64,000 nucleotides of DNA from [Empedobacter] haloabium (GCA_008011715.2 CP136508.1:2232001-2296000), one strand, 5' to 3'; counted from the first letter of the stretch, positions 28,445 through 38,007 are shown. Program-made: numbers and translations. Notes: generated by a model from the sequence alone, not told the origin.

Positions 28445-28942
28445 TTAGGTGATCGCGGATGCGCGTTTGGCAGTGTTTCGCCGCGCATGTTCGAAGATCG
28501 TGTGCTTTGCGTCGCTGCGATCGAGCGCAAGATGAACGCAGGCGGTAGTGAAGTGATCCAGGTTGAACTGAGGGTTTGGCTGGCGGTTCCGAGGCGATCG
28601 CTGTAGTGCCAGCAGCAGCTCGTACTGAGAGCGCCAGATCGCGGCAGTGTGTTTCGGGGTATCTGTAGGACGTAGAAGAAGCGCCGTGTGGATGTAGTGG
28701 AAGATCCGGTCTGCGGCGGCGACGTCATCGAAGACGACCGATACGCACGCGCTGATCAGATCGGGCGTATGAAACCGCGGCGATTGGTTCTCGGGTTCGT
28801 GATACAGCTGCTCCAACCGTCCAAATTCCGTCATGTGAACGAGTGTCACCACGGTTGGACTTGCCGCCTGGGTAGACGGCGAACGAGGCCCTTGAGTACG
28901 TCCCGAGTCTCTAGGTTCGGATGGCTGGCGATCGGCGTTCAT
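28445..28942 (-). CDS. Hypothetical protein at head of transfer operon
   Basis: 165 residues: a polar, Pro/Ser-rich first 35 residues and a helical domain after it (TEFGRLEQLYHEPE, AADRIFHYIHTALLLRP, SQYELLLALQRSP). Soluble, cytoplasmic, family unknown. The ribosome site is weak; a second Met at residue 37 is possible. The operon may begin here. Confidence 0.6.
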   Translation of the reverse strand: MNADRQPSEPRDSGRTQGPRSPSTQAASPTVVTLVHMTEFGRLEQLYHEPENQSPRFHTPDLISACVSVVFDDVAAADRIFHYIHTALLLRPTDTPKHTAAIWRSQYELLLALQRSPRNRQPNPQFNLDHFTTACVHLALDRSDAKHTIFEHARRNTAKRASAIT

Positions 28943-28977
28943 GGTTTAGCACTGGGATGACGGAAGCTGGAAGTATC

Positions 28978-29162
28978 CTACGCCCCTGGAACCCACTGCG
29001 GCACGCCGGTATGCCGCGTAATCAGTGCACTCATTTCGAATCGGCTGATACCAGCCTTTGTTTGGCGCGCGCACTCTTGCGAGCTGATGAAATTCTGGCG
29101 CGCTAAACGGGCGAACAGCGCAGCCGGGACCTGATCGAACGCGTCAGCATCACCTAACGACA
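28978..29162 (-). pseudogene. Possible gene remnant at left edge of metal cargo
   Basis: The last 60 residues of a longer minus frame read like protein (DQVPAALFARLARQNFISSQ and MSALITRHTGVPQWVPGA), while the frame further 5' overlaps the KfrA-like remnant and lacks coding character. It is best read as the 3' end of a backbone gene cut by insertion of the metal-resistance block. Confidence 0.3.
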
Positions 29163-29690
29163 TCAGGCGTCGCAGGAAGACAAGCATCTGCACGCGCGCG
29201 AGGTGCTGGAAAACTTCCGCACTGCAGTGAAAGAGCAGCGCCAACAGGAGGCCAGGCCGCGTGAGCACCAGCTGCAAGCGGGACAGGCCGAGTTCCAGCA
29301 GGTCCAGCAAGCCGCGGCGCTCAGGCAGGGGCAGATGACCCGATTGAACAAGGAGGCAGGCGCCGTGGCGGCCGACTGGCAGCGGGCAAGCAAGGCGTAT
29401 ATCTGGATACTGAATCAGTCGCGGTCTGCAGCGCAAGATCGAGCAGTTGGATATGGTCGAGTCGCATCCTGCTACTATCGGAAGCCAAGCGGCCGATGTC
29501 CGGCGGCGCTCCGAGCTCGCCGAAGCGGCATCGGCCGCCACCCTGGAAGCGTGCAGTGTGCCACGCGAACGGAAGGCAGGCCAGGAGGCCCAGTTGACCG
29601 GCATGGGCCCCGCCAGCGCATTGGCACGGCAAATCAGCGAACTACAGCTGGCTGTTTTAGGCCCGCCTGGGCCAGCGTCGGCGCCCGCGC
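29158..29690 (+). pseudogene. Frameshifted KfrA-like coiled-coil protein remnant
   Basis: Two plus frames together encode a continuous coiled coil: residues such as EVLENFRTAVKEQRQQEARP and FQQVQQAAALRQGQMTRLNKE in the first, then LQRKIEQLDMV and ALARQISELQLAV in the second after a shift near 29.41-29.44 kb. This resembles the C-terminal region of KfrA-type plasmid proteins. There is no start and no DNA-binding domain, so it is a broken relic at the 3' side of the ars operon. Confidence 0.5.
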
Positions 29691-29729
29691 CCAGGAGATG
29701 CGACCTGCGGCGGCGGGACCCCGTCAGGA

Positions 29730-30470
29730 TCAAATCTTGCTGATCTGCCGGTCGATCGCTTTCATCGCGCGCTCGCTGCGTTCGCTGTAGCGGTCGGTCA
29801 GGTAGGCGCTACGCCCACGCGTCAACAGCGTGAACTTGTACAGCTCTTCCATCACGTCGACCATACGGTCGTAGTAGGCGGAAGGCCGCATGCGGCCGGC
29901 ATCATCGAACTCCTTGTACGCCATCGGCACCGACGACTGGTTCGGAATGGTGAACATGCGCATCCACCGCCCCAGCAAGCGCAGGGTATTGACCACGTTG
30001 AACGACTGCGAACCGCCGCACACCTGCATCACGGCCAGGGTGCGGCCCTGGCTCGGCCGCACTGCACCCTGTTCCAGCGGAATCCAGTCGATCTGGTTCT
30101 TCATGACCGCCGTGATGGCGCCATGGCGCTCGGGGCTGCACCAGACCTGGCCCTCGGACCACAGCGAAAGCGCGCGCAGCTCGACGACCTTGGGGTGGTC
30201 CTCAGGCACGCTACCGGCCATGGGCAGCTCGGTCGGATCGAAGATTTTGACCTCGCCGCCGAAGTGTTCGAGAACGCGCGCCGCCTCTTCGATAAGAAAG
30301 CGGCTGAACGAGCGTTCGCGCAGCGACCCGTAGAGCAGCAGGAAGCGCGGCGGATGGTCCATGTCGCCGGCCGGTTCCAGCCTGTGTACAGACGGTATGT
30401 CGAGCTGGTCCGCGCGAATATTGGGCAGGTCCGGGATATTAGTCATGGTGAATACGCTTTCCTTGTTCAT
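29730..30470 (-). CDS. arsH: NADPH-dependent flavoprotein ArsH
   Basis: 246 residues with the flavodoxin-like FMN site ([17 protein letters not shown]) and the ArsH sequences [35 protein letters not shown] and [14 protein letters not shown]. ArsH oxidises trivalent organoarsenicals. It is the last gene of the ars operon. ATG 30470 follows AGGTG by four bases and overlaps arsC by 32 bases; ATG 30446 is the other candidate. Confidence 0.93.
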   Translation of the reverse strand: MNKESVFTMTNIPDLPNIRADQLDIPSVHRLEPAGDMDHPPRFLLLYGSLRERSFSRFLIEEAARVLEHFGGEVKIFDPTELPMAGSVPEDHPKVVELRALSLWSEGQVWCSPERHGAITAVMKNQIDWIPLEQGAVRPSQGRTLAVMQVCGGSQSFNVVNTLRLLGRWMRMFTIPNQSSVPMAYKEFDDAGRMRPSAYYDRMVDVMEELYKFTLLTRGRSAYLTDRYSERSERAMKAIDRQISKI

Positions 30471-30867
30471 CAATCACCTGTTCGCCGTCTTCCTTGGTGA
30501 ACGCTCCGCGTTGAGGCATGGAAAGAATGTCGAGCACCACCTCGGAAGGGCGGCACAGCCGCACGCCGTCAGGTGTGACAACGAAAGGGCGGTTGATCAG
30601 GATCGGGTGCGCCAGCATCGCGTCGAGCAGCTGGTCGTCCGTCATGGCGGGATCATCCAGGCCCAGTTCGGCGTATGGCGTGCCGTTCTGGCGGATCGCC
30701 TGCCGCACAGTCAAGCCGGCTTGTGCGATCAGCCCGGCCAGCGTGGCGCGGTCCGGCGGGTGCCGCAGGTAGTCGATGACGAGCGGCTCGATGCCGGCGT
30801 TGCGGATCAGGCCCAGCGTGTTGCGCGACGTACCGCAGGCGGGATTGTGATAGATGGTAACGCTCAT
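30439..30867 (-). CDS. arsC: Arsenate reductase ArsC, glutaredoxin-dependent type
   Basis: 142 residues with the catalytic [12 protein letters not shown] (Cys12) and [11 protein letters not shown] motifs of the E. coli R773-type ArsC, which reduces arsenate with glutathione and glutaredoxin. AAGGAG precedes ATG 30867. It differs in family from the two ArsC proteins further upstream. Confidence 0.93.
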   Translation of the reverse strand: MSVTIYHNPACGTSRNTLGLIRNAGIEPLVIDYLRHPPDRATLAGLIAQAGLTVRQAIRQNGTPYAELGLDDPAMTDDQLLDAMLAHPILINRPFVVTPDGVRLCRPSEVVLDILSMPQRGAFTKEDGEQVIDEQGKRIHHD

Positions 30868-30876
30868 GATGTCTCC

Positions 30877-32157
30877 TTAAGCTAAGCGAACGGCCAGGGC
30901 GGCCAGGGTAACTAGCAGGACCGGCAGGGTGAGCACGATACCGACGCGGAAGTAATAGCCCCACGAGATATGGATGCCTTTGCTGTCCAGCACGTGCAGC
31001 CACAGCAAGGTGGCCAGGCTGCCGATCGGCGTAATTTTCGGCCCCAGGTCGCTGCCGATCACGTTTGCGTAGACCATCGCCTCGCGCACGATGCCTTGCG
31101 TGCTCGTCGCATCGATCGACAAGGCGCCGACCAGCACGGTAGGCATATTGTTCATGATGGACGACAGGATGGCGGTAATGAATCCTGTCCCCAGTGCGGC
31201 ACCCCAAACGCCATATTCGGCGCAGCGGTTCAGCAGCGTCGTCAGGTAATCGGTGAGGCCCGCATTGCGCAACCCGTACACGACGAGGTACATGCCGAGC
31301 GAGAAGATGACGACCTGCCAGGGCGCGCCGCGCAGCACTTCGCGGGTAGAGATGCGATGGCCGCGGGCGGCGACGACCAGCAGCAGCACGGCGCCCGCTG
31401 CCGCAACTGCGCTGATGGGCACACCCATCGACTCGAGCCAGAAGAAGCCAATCAGGAGCAAGGCCAGCACCCACCAGCCGGTCACGAACGTGGCGCGGTC
31501 ATGGATGGCCTCATCAGGGCGCTTCAGTTGCGCCAGGTCGTAATCTGCGGGGATGTCTTTGCGGAAGAACAGCAGCAGACCGCAGAGCGTGGCAGCGACC
31601 GAGACGAAGTTCACCGGCACCATGACGGCCGCGTAACGGGCGAAGCCGATATCGAAGTAATCGGCGGAGACGATATTGACCAGGTTCGACACGACCAGCG
31701 GCAGGCTCGCCGTATCGGCGATGAAGCCGGCCGCCATCACGAATGCCAGGGTCGAGCGGTCATTGAAGCGCAGTGCGCGCAGCATGGCGATGACGATCGG
31801 TGTCAGGATCAGCGCCGCGCCATCGTTGGCAAACACGGCGGCGACGGCCGCGCCGAGCAGGACCAGCATCGCGAACAGACGCCTGCCATTGCCCTTGCCC
31901 CAGCGTGCCACGTGCAGCGCAGCCCATTCGAAGAAGCCGGCCTTGTCGAGCAGCAGGCTGATGATGATCACCGCCACGAAGGCGCCGGTCGCGTTCCAGA
32001 CGATGTGCCACACCACGGGAATATCGCCGACGTGTATAACGCCCGCCAGCAGGGCGAGGAGGGCGCCGGCGGCAGCGCTCCAGCCGATGCCGAGGCCGCG
32101 CGGCTGCCAGATGACGAAAATTAGTGTTGCGAGAAAGATCAGAAACGCAATCAGCAC
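30877..32157 (-). CDS. arsB: Arsenite efflux permease ArsB
   Basis: 426 residues, about 11-12 hydrophobic segments, with ArsB landmarks such as [35 protein letters not shown] and [16 protein letters not shown]. It exports arsenite across the inner membrane. The start is GTG 32157 with AGGATG upstream; an overlapping ATG is out of frame. Nine bases separate it from arsC downstream. Confidence 0.94.
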   Translation of the reverse strand: MLIAFLIFLATLIFVIWQPRGLGIGWSAAAGALLALLAGVIHVGDIPVVWHIVWNATGAFVAVIIISLLLDKAGFFEWAALHVARWGKGNGRRLFAMLVLLGAAVAAVFANDGAALILTPIVIAMLRALRFNDRSTLAFVMAAGFIADTASLPLVVSNLVNIVSADYFDIGFARYAAVMVPVNFVSVAATLCGLLLFFRKDIPADYDLAQLKRPDEAIHDRATFVTGWWVLALLLIGFFWLESMGVPISAVAAAGAVLLLVVAARGHRISTREVLRGAPWQVVIFSLGMYLVVYGLRNAGLTDYLTTLLNRCAEYGVWGAALGTGFITAILSSIMNNMPTVLVGALSIDATSTQGIVREAMVYANVIGSDLGPKITPIGSLATLLWLHVLDSKGIHISWGYYFRVGIVLTLPVLLVTLAALAVRLA

Positions 32158-32233
32158 GGGTGCATCCTAAAAGAAGGTCGGTAAAGGCGCACACGGGCGC
32201 CCGTAAGAAAGAGTCAGCGGCGGTGGGCCGGTA

Positions 32234-32713
32234 TCAGGGCACAAGGGTGCCGATGCGGTCCAACTCGGCTTTGAAGCGTGCCTTGTCATTGCGCAGCTCT
32301 TGCAGCGGCAGCGCAAGGAACGCCTGCAGGCGCGCGATGATGATGTCGTAGGTGCGCTCGAATGCCGCCTCGATTTCTGCCTCAGTACCGACCACGTGGC
32401 TCGGATCGTCCAGCCCCCAGTGCGCGCGCAGCACAGGCCCCAGGTACGCCGGGCACGTCTCGCGGGCTGCGCTGCCGCACACTGTGATGACGATATCGGG
32501 CGTGACCGGCAGGTCGTCCCACGACTTGCTGTAATAACCCTCGGTGGAAATGCCCTTGCGGTGCAGTATGGCGACGGCGCGCGGGTGCAATTGGCCAGCC
32601 GGCTGGCTGCCCGCGCTGATCGCCTTCAGGCCGGCTGGCGCGAAATGGTTGAACGTCCCTTCGGACAGGACGGAGCGGCACGAATTGCCGGTGCAGAGAA
32701 ACAGTACGTTCAT
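32234..32713 (-). CDS. arsC: Arsenate reductase ArsC, low-molecular-weight phosphatase type (copy 2)
   Basis: 159 residues starting MNVLFLCTGNSCRS, the P-loop C-x5-R of the LMW tyrosine phosphatase fold, followed by further cysteines (VCGSAARETCP). The frame extends 21 residues 5' but the P-loop at the N-terminus fixes the start at ATG 32713. No strong ribosome site is visible; translation may depend on coupling to the gene upstream. Confidence 0.9.
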   Translation of the reverse strand: MNVLFLCTGNSCRSVLSEGTFNHFAPAGLKAISAGSQPAGQLHPRAVAILHRKGISTEGYYSKSWDDLPVTPDIVITVCGSAARETCPAYLGPVLRAHWGLDDPSHVVGTEAEIEAAFERTYDIIIARLQAFLALPLQELRNDKARFKAELDRIGTLVP

Positions 32714-32741
32714 GGTGTCGTTCGGGTGGGTAGGTAGATAG

Positions 32742-33242
32742 TCAGACAGCGGTACGGCCGATCGCCGCCACTTCATGCTGGATTGCGTTCTTCTCGAGCA
32801 TATGCAGTGGAAGACTCACGAAAATGCTCATGCGGGCGCGGATCTGGCGGAACACCTTCTGGAACACGGCGCGTCGTTGATCCGCCGTGCCGACGAAGGC
32901 TGCAGGATCTTCAGAACCCCAGTGGGCCGACATCGGGTGCCCGGGCCAGTGGGGGCATACCTCGCCAGCGGCGTTGTCGCAGACCGTGAAAATGAAGTCC
33001 ATCACCGGTGCGCCTGCCTGGCCGAACTCGTCCCAGCTCTTGCTGCGCAGCTGTTCGAGCGGATACCCTGTTGTGGCAATCTGCTCAAGCGCCAGCGGGT
33101 TGACTGCGCCGGTAGGGTGGCTGCCGGCAGAAAAGCCGCGGAACCGGCCTTGCCCCATCGTTGTAACCAGTGCTTCAGCCATCACGCTGCGCGCGGAATT
33201 GCCCGTGCATAGAAACAGCACGTTATAAACCTTGTCTTCCAT
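32742..33242 (-). CDS. arsC: Arsenate reductase ArsC, low-molecular-weight phosphatase type (copy 1)
   Basis: 166 residues with NVLFLCTGNSARS and the redox region TVCDNAAGEVCPHWPGHP, typical of proteobacterial LMW-type ArsC. AGGAG precedes ATG 33242. It is the first structural gene after arsR. Its P-loop has Ala where the neighbouring copy has Cys. Confidence 0.92.
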   Translation of the reverse strand: MEDKVYNVLFLCTGNSARSVMAEALVTTMGQGRFRGFSAGSHPTGAVNPLALEQIATTGYPLEQLRSKSWDEFGQAGAPVMDFIFTVCDNAAGEVCPHWPGHPMSAHWGSEDPAAFVGTADQRRAVFQKVFRQIRARMSIFVSLPLHMLEKNAIQHEVAAIGRTAV

Positions 33243-33298
33243 AAGGACTCCTAGTTAGCTGGACGAACTTCAGTGATTGCAGTGTTCCCTTGGCGGCG

Positions 33299-33607
33299 TT
33301 AGCCGCGCTTGGGCGCGCATGGGATGCCGCCGCAGCAGTTTTCAGTGAGAAAGCCGATGAGGCCATTCATGGTTTGGATGTCTGCGGAGTAGATCACGAA
33401 GCGACCGTCTTGCTTAGACGTGAGCAGTTTCGCGTGCGTCAGCTCCTTTAAGTGGAACGACAGCGAGGAGGGCGCGATGTCGAGCTGCTCGCCGATCTTG
33501 CTGGCTGCGAGCCCGTCGGGTCCGGCCTGTACAAGCAATCGGAACACTGCCAGCCTGCTCTCCTGGGCCAACGCCGCCAACGCCGCCAATACATCATTCG
33601 TCTGCAT
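33299..33607 (-). CDS. arsR: Arsenite-responsive repressor ArsR
   Basis: 102 residues, winged-helix SmtB/ArsR fold (IAPSSLSFHLKELTHAKLLT is the recognition region). The As(III)-binding cysteines appear to be at the C-terminus (C91, C92, C97), like the Acidithiobacillus type and unlike the E. coli alpha-3 site. It heads the operon arsRCCBCH and should repress it without arsenite. Confidence 0.93.
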   Translation of the reverse strand: MQTNDVLAALAALAQESRLAVFRLLVQAGPDGLAASKIGEQLDIAPSSLSFHLKELTHAKLLTSKQDGRFVIYSADIQTMNGLIGFLTENCCGGIPCAPKRG

Positions 33608-33645
33608 GGTCGCACTCCATTCGATGTTTCGAGAATCGTGGAAAT

Positions 33646-33674
33646 ATAATACCGTAGTCGGTGCGACATTTCAA
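33646..33674 (-). promoter_or_regulatory. ars operon promoter
   Basis: On the minus strand TTGAAA (33669-33674) and TATTAT (33646-33651) are separated by exactly 17 bases, a strong sigma-70 promoter 39 bases before the arsR start. Nearby TTCGA/TCGAA elements (33619-33635 and 33679-33684) may be ArsR operator halves. Confidence 0.7.
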
Positions 33675-33751
33675 ATAATCTCGAATCACCTTGACGACTT
33701 GATGACACACGTCGCGAGGTTTATTGCCAAGCGGAGAACCCTACTGACCGA

Positions 33752-34162
33752 CTAGGGTGCTGGCGGCAGAGTCGCAAGTCCACGCAAGATTTCGCACTCC
33801 CGTACCGATGCACCGTGGCGACAGCTTGCACGCAAGCGCGCGAGTTCCTCCTGTAAAGCCAGGAGCTCCGCCATTTGTTGCTGGATCTGACTCATGTGCT
33901 GATCCACCAATGCGTCGACGCCTAAGCAAGGCTGATCCGGGTTGTCCTGGAATAGCAGTAACGATTTGACTTCGCCCAGCGACATGCCGAGCGACCGGCA
34001 CCGGCGGATAAAGGTCAGACGGGCCTCATGCGACCGGTCGTAGAGCCGATAATTGCCGGCGGATCGCCCCGGCGCGGGCAATAAGCCTTGCTGCTCGTAG
34101 AAGCGAATCGTCTCCGGCAGGCACCCGGCGCGAGCCGCCAACTCACCAATTTTCAAGTACAT
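33752..34162 (-). CDS. cadR: MerR-family Cd/Pb-responsive regulator (CadR/PbrR type)
   Basis: 136 residues with the MerR helix-turn-helix (KIGELAARAGCLPETIRFYEQQGLL) and a dimerisation helix. The cysteines at 79, 114 and 123 match the metal-binding triad of CadR/PbrR. It is divergent from the efflux gene and should activate it on Cd(II) or Pb(II). Confidence 0.9.
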   Translation of the reverse strand: MYLKIGELAARAGCLPETIRFYEQQGLLPAPGRSAGNYRLYDRSHEARLTFIRRCRSLGMSLGEVKSLLLFQDNPDQPCLGVDALVDQHMSQIQQQMAELLALQEELARLRASCRHGASVRECEILRGLATLPPAP

Positions 34163-34174
34163 CGCCGTCTCCGC

Positions 34175-34205
34175 TTGACCTTGTAGTTACTAGAGGAATT
34201 CTAAT
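34175..34205 (+). promoter_or_regulatory. MerR-type promoter of the efflux gene
   Basis: TTGACC (34175-34180) and TCTAAT (34200-34205) are 19 bases apart, the over-long spacer typical of MerR-controlled promoters, and the spacer holds an imperfect dyad ACCTTGTAGTTACTAGAGG. This is the expected CadR/PbrR operator. Confidence 0.8.
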
Positions 34206-34227
34206 CGGATTTTGGAAGGAGAATGCC

Positions 34228-34863
34228 ATGGCCGATTGCTGCTCGAACGCATGTGGCGCAGCCCAGGTCTTGAACAGGCGCTACCGGCGAGTCCTGTGGA
34301 TTGCCTTGTTGATCAATGTCGTGATGTTCGGAATCGAGCTGGCAGCAAGCTTGCATGCCGGATCCGCCGCGCTGCTTGCCGATTCTATAGACTTCTTTGG
34401 CGACGCCGGCAACTACGCAGTGTCGCTCTTCGTACTGACTATGGCAGCGGTATGGCGTCCCCGTGCGGCATATGCGAAGGGCATCGTGATGGGCAGCTTC
34501 GGCGTGCTCGTCTTATGCAAGGCACTGTGGGCGGGCCTCGAGGGACAGGCTCCAAGCGCAATCACCATGGGCACGGTCAGTATCGTAGCCTTCATGGCGA
34601 ACGGTGTGGTGGCGATCCTTTTGTACGCCTTTCGCGAAGGCGATGCGAACATGCGCTCTGTGTGGCTTTGCACGCGCAACGATATGATCGGGAACTTGGC
34701 CGTGCTACTGGCAGCTGGCGGCGTGTTCGGTACGGGCTCCGCATGGCCGGATATAGCCGTCGCGTCCATCATGGCAGTGCTCGGGCTGACCTCCGCTTGG
34801 GAGATCGTCCGGCACGCACGGGTCGAGCTCGATATGTTGCGGGCGCAGCCGCTAGGCGCGTAA
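34228..34863 (+). CDS. CDF-like cation efflux transporter
   Basis: 211 residues with about six membrane segments, an N-terminal CCSNAC cluster, and LLADSIDFFGDAGNYAVSLFVL, the metal-site motif of this small cation-diffusion family, which is usually paired with cadR. AAGGAG precedes ATG 34228. Likely exports Cd, Zn or Pb. The cytoplasmic C-terminal domain of full CDF proteins is absent. Confidence 0.85.
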   Translation: MADCCSNACGAAQVLNRRYRRVLWIALLINVVMFGIELAASLHAGSAALLADSIDFFGDAGNYAVSLFVLTMAAVWRPRAAYAKGIVMGSFGVLVLCKALWAGLEGQAPSAITMGTVSIVAFMANGVVAILLYAFREGDANMRSVWLCTRNDMIGNLAVLLAAGGVFGTGSAWPDIAVASIMAVLGLTSAWEIVRHARVELDMLRAQPLGA

Positions 34864-35013
34864 TTCAATGGTTGCCTCATGCCCTGGAAAGCCATATTGG
34901 CGGCCCGGTTGGCGGGTTTGCTATGCCTGCACCGCAGGCGCTCGGTTCTGCTGAGGCCGTCTGCAGGGGCTGCGCAATTCGTGCAAGAGCTCAAAAGTCG
35001 CTAGAAGGAGGCC

Positions 35014-35115
35014 ATGAAAGTCATTCTTTTGCTGATCCTGGCCATGGCCCTGTGCACCAGCGCGCTCGTCGCACGACTGCCGTCCGGATCGGCACTGTTC
35101 ACTGCCATGTCTTAA
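35014..35115 (+). CDS. Very short membrane or secreted peptide, 33 aa
   Basis: GGAGG lies four bases before the ATG at 35014 and the product starts with a hydrophobic stretch (KVILLLILAMALCTSALVA). A second small frame at 34879-35004 precedes it. Either may be a leftover of a gene that once followed the efflux gene. Function unknown. Confidence 0.4.
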   Translation: MKVILLLILAMALCTSALVARLPSGSALFTAMS

Positions 35116-35311
35116 CGTGGGCTGCGCGCCCATCGGGCTGGCCATCGCGCCGCCGCCGGTGCCGGTTGGCTGGATTGCGAGCCGATGCCGGCAGTGCGCA
35201 GATGTCCGAAGTCAGCGCGGTCTTACCGTCGCCTAATCCCGCCATTTGGGTTCCGCCCGACTGAAAAATGCGATAGCTCACCGCATTTTTCTAATACTAC
35301 AGGAAGAACCC

Positions 35312-35578
35312 ATGAAATCCAAACTCATCAAAATCACGGTCGCCGCCGGCTCGCTGCTCACGTCGGCCGACGCCCTCGCTGCGGCGAACGCAGAGGCTAC
35401 ACCGGTGCAAGGGCCGTACTGTTCGACGGCGGTATCGATGGTGAAAGTATCGCTCTATATTTCGAACTCTGGCATTGACATTGGAGTTTCAGCCAGCGCT
35501 ATGGTGATAATTCGCCAACACGACACACAAGAAGTAGATTATTGTAGCTATAGCAGACCATGCAAATGCTGGGTGTAA
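35312..35578 (+). CDS. Small exported protein, probably truncated at 3' end
   Basis: From ATG 35312, with AGGAAG upstream, the first 55 residues show a signal peptide (KLIKITVAAGSLLTSADALA) and a tidy mature start. The last 30 residues lie antisense to the end of the DUF4400 gene and look random. The gene was probably cut when the metal block joined the backbone. Confidence 0.4.
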   Translation: MKSKLIKITVAAGSLLTSADALAAANAEATPVQGPYCSTAVSMVKVSLYISNSGIDIGVSASAMVIIRQHDTQEVDYCSYSRPCKCWV

Positions 35579-36106
35579 ATGCAGAGGCGCAACAGTGTAC
35601 GCTACAAGAGCTGCGCAGGCTATCAGTCCGCCAGCCAACCCGAAAGTGCATCGTTCAGGACAATGTCGCTGGAACTGATGGGTACGAACGGTTCGCCGCA
35701 CAGCTGCGTCCAACAGGGCTGGACAGAGCAGAATTAACGTTCCAATGACCAGTGAGCGCAGTAGCGCCAGGCGATAGAAGGCGAGAGTCATCATTGCGTT
35801 CAGCGCCTTGCTGTAGCGGCCATTGCTAAGACGGGTGCCGATCGCCTCCAGGCCGGCCGCCAGACGTTGTTCCGGCTTGCTCATGCCAACGGTATTCGTC
35901 GACGTAGACCGCGCTGCGCTAGACTGGTTCGATGAGAGAGCAAACGCCAAGGCTCGATCGCTGTATGCCTTGCCAAGAGCTGCCCTGCAAGTCATATGGT
36001 CAAGTTGGACGGTCTGGTAAAAAGCCTGTGCAGGATAACTGGCCGGTAGCCAGAGCACAAATCCAAGTAGCGCCGTCATCAACGTGACCGCGAGAATGCG
36101 GATCAT
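35489..36106 (-). CDS. DUF4400-like ICE membrane protein
   Basis: 205 residues with an N-terminal membrane segment, a soluble region containing RLAAGLEAIGTRLSNGRYSKALNAMMTLAFYRL, and two or three further membrane segments. This matches the DUF4400 family found directly after traD in SXT/IncC and PFGI-1-class elements. The start overlaps the traD stop (ATGA). Confidence 0.75.
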   Translation of the reverse strand: MIRILAVTLMTALLGFVLWLPASYPAQAFYQTVQLDHMTCRAALGKAYSDRALAFALSSNQSSAARSTSTNTVGMSKPEQRLAAGLEAIGTRLSNGRYSKALNAMMTLAFYRLALLRSLVIGTLILLCPALLDAAVRRTVRTHQFQRHCPERCTFGLAGGLIACAALVAYTVAPLHLHPAFAWSAIATIIYFLCVVLANYHHSAG

Positions 36107-38007
36107 TTCGATAAACCTTGTACGGGGCTCGTAAGGCTGGGGGCGGTATCAAGCAGACGTAACCGACCTTTCATGAGCCTACCGCCCGATACCGAAGCGA
36201 AGTATTGGATGTTCGGTAGCTTGCCGAGAATGTCGGCAGGAACCGTCTCTTCCAGCGCTTCGGACAGCTGCGTCGAGGTCGTGGCGGTGAAGTCGCCGAC
36301 GTGCGTGTCGCTGGCCATTGTTTGTGCCACCCGAAGACTGTGGATTCCAGTCTTGCCGAACGTCTCGACGATGTAATCTTGCGTCAACCTGTCTTTGGTC
36401 CTGAACGCAAATATGTTGTTCAGGTTGCCCAGCGCCATGCGCGCCGCGTTCTCACTGCCCAGGCGCTGGGCGAGGTCCGCCAGCGTCTGCAACGCGACGG
36501 TCGTGTAAACCCCGCCCTCGGCGCCCTTGTTCAGTATCTCGATCAGTGGCGTATTGATGACGTTTGAGACCTCGTCCACGAATAGGGCAACGCGGCGATA
36601 TTGGCCTAGGTTGTACAGCATGCCGGCCCGCGCCGCGAAGTCGGCCAGGGCGAGGGCGCCTATAGCCGACGCGACGGAGGAGTCAGGTAATGAATCGAGG
36701 CACATATAGAGCACGTGGCCGGCACGTTCGATCTTCTCGAAATTCATGATCGGGCGCTCGTCGTCGCGATCAAGCGGATCAGGCGACAGGGTGCGGCCAA
36801 GATCGCCCGAAGTCAGCATTGACAAAATCGGCAGCAGATTGGCCGTGATCTTCTGGTAGTGCTCGCGATTATGACGGAAGACGCGCAGCTGTGAATCGAT
36901 GACTTTCTCGCGTTGCCCAATGGGGACGTAACGTTCGTAATACTCGACAAGACCCAGCAGTTCCGCAGTTGCCACTGGCGAAGTCGACTTAATCTGTCCC
37001 TTATGCCCCCTCTCCAAATGCCTTGCCACCTCGCTCACTTGTCGCCACTGCGTACCGTGCAGCTGCAACATGAGGCGGCGCAGCGTCTCCTCCAGCACTG
37101 GTTCGATACCGCCTTCGATATAACGCGTAAGCTTTACCAGATTGGGCCGTTCTTCCAGGTCGACGAGGCCTTGGACGACGACATTGATTGCGTCCCAGCC
37201 GAACGCGGAGAATGCCCCCGCCGTGTCGGGCGGAAGAATGGCCTGAATGCGGGAGGCGATCTCGGTCGGCTTTTGCCAGTTGAAGGTGAAGTCGATACGT
37301 ATCCCAGTTTCGGGAAACGCGGGGTGAAACCACAGGAATGTGTCAGGGCCGCGATAGACCCGGCAGGCGTGCTCCACGATACGCTTGAGGCGCTTCGAAT
37401 TCTTCGGATCCAGAATGATGACGATGTCACCGCGGCGTATCGCTTGCGCAATCAGCCAGCTGAACATGACGCCTTTGCCGGCCTGCGTCGTGCCGACGAC
37501 CAGGGTGCCGCCTTCCAGGTTCTGCAGCGGGCGATAGAGCGGTTTTTCGGTTTGCTCGACTCCGTGCACATAGGGCATGCCGATCTCTGCGTCAGGCTGT
37601 GCATCGAGTTCGTAGCCGAACAAACGAACCAGTAACGGGGACACCGAGAAATCGCGATAGTCGACCTTGCACAGCTCGTATAGACGCTGCGAGTGCTCCG
37701 GTTTCCATTCGAAGCCGTAGCCGAGGAACACCTGGTCGGGATCGGTCGTCAGCCGGTGAAAGTGGCCAAAGCTGATACGCGCCATAGCACGTCCCGATAA
37801 TGCCGCACGCCGGCGCAGAATGTCTGTGCCTTGAGAAAATCGCCAGGTCGCCATTGTCGCTGCAACAGTACCAATCGCCGCAGCCACGACGTTAGGAATG
37901 TAGCCGGGTGAGAGTGCCAGGCAGCCGCAGGCCGATCCGAGCCAGCCGGCGGCGGCATAGAACTCGAACGCCTTTCGCCAAGGCGTTTCAAGTTTGCGCG
38001 CCAGCAT
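36103..38007 (-). CDS. traD: Type IV coupling protein TraD
   Basis: 634 residues with two N-terminal membrane segments (about 15-55), Walker A GTTQAGKG at about 172-179 and Walker B RVALFVDEVSNVIN near 485, as in SXT/TOL-class TraD. It is the hexameric ATPase that links the relaxosome to the secretion channel. GGAGG precedes ATG 38007, which overlaps traI by 20 bases. Confidence 0.94.
   Translation of the reverse strand: MLARKLETPWRKAFEFYAAAGWLGSACGCLALSPGYIPNVVAAAIGTVAATMATWRFSQGTDILRRRAALSGRAMARISFGHFHRLTTDPDQVFLGYGFEWKPEHSQRLYELCKVDYRDFSVSPLLVRLFGYELDAQPDAEIGMPYVHGVEQTEKPLYRPLQNLEGGTLVVGTTQAGKGVMFSWLIAQAIRRGDIVIILDPKNSKRLKRIVEHACRVYRGPDTFLWFHPAFPETGIRIDFTFNWQKPTEIASRIQAILPPDTAGAFSAFGWDAINVVVQGLVDLEERPNLVKLTRYIEGGIEPVLEETLRRLMLQLHGTQWRQVSEVARHLERGHKGQIKSTSPVATAELLGLVEYYERYVPIGQREKVIDSQLRVFRHNREHYQKITANLLPILSMLTSGDLGRTLSPDPLDRDDERPIMNFEKIERAGHVLYMCLDSLPDSSVASAIGALALADFAARAGMLYNLGQYRRVALFVDEVSNVINTPLIEILNKGAEGGVYTTVALQTLADLAQRLGSENAARMALGNLNNIFAFRTKDRLTQDYIVETFGKTGIHSLRVAQTMASDTHVGDFTATTSTQLSEALEETVPADILGKLPNIQYFASVSGGRLMKGRLRLLDTAPSLTSPVQGLSK

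Noticed and set aside
30970..32124. 384-codon plus frame opposite arsB
   Set aside because: It is the exact antisense of arsB, with Gln/Asp/Arg-rich composition typical of shadows of membrane-protein genes.
34212..35264. 350-codon plus frame over the cation efflux gene
   Set aside because: Out of frame with the conserved transporter; composition Arg/Gly-rich.
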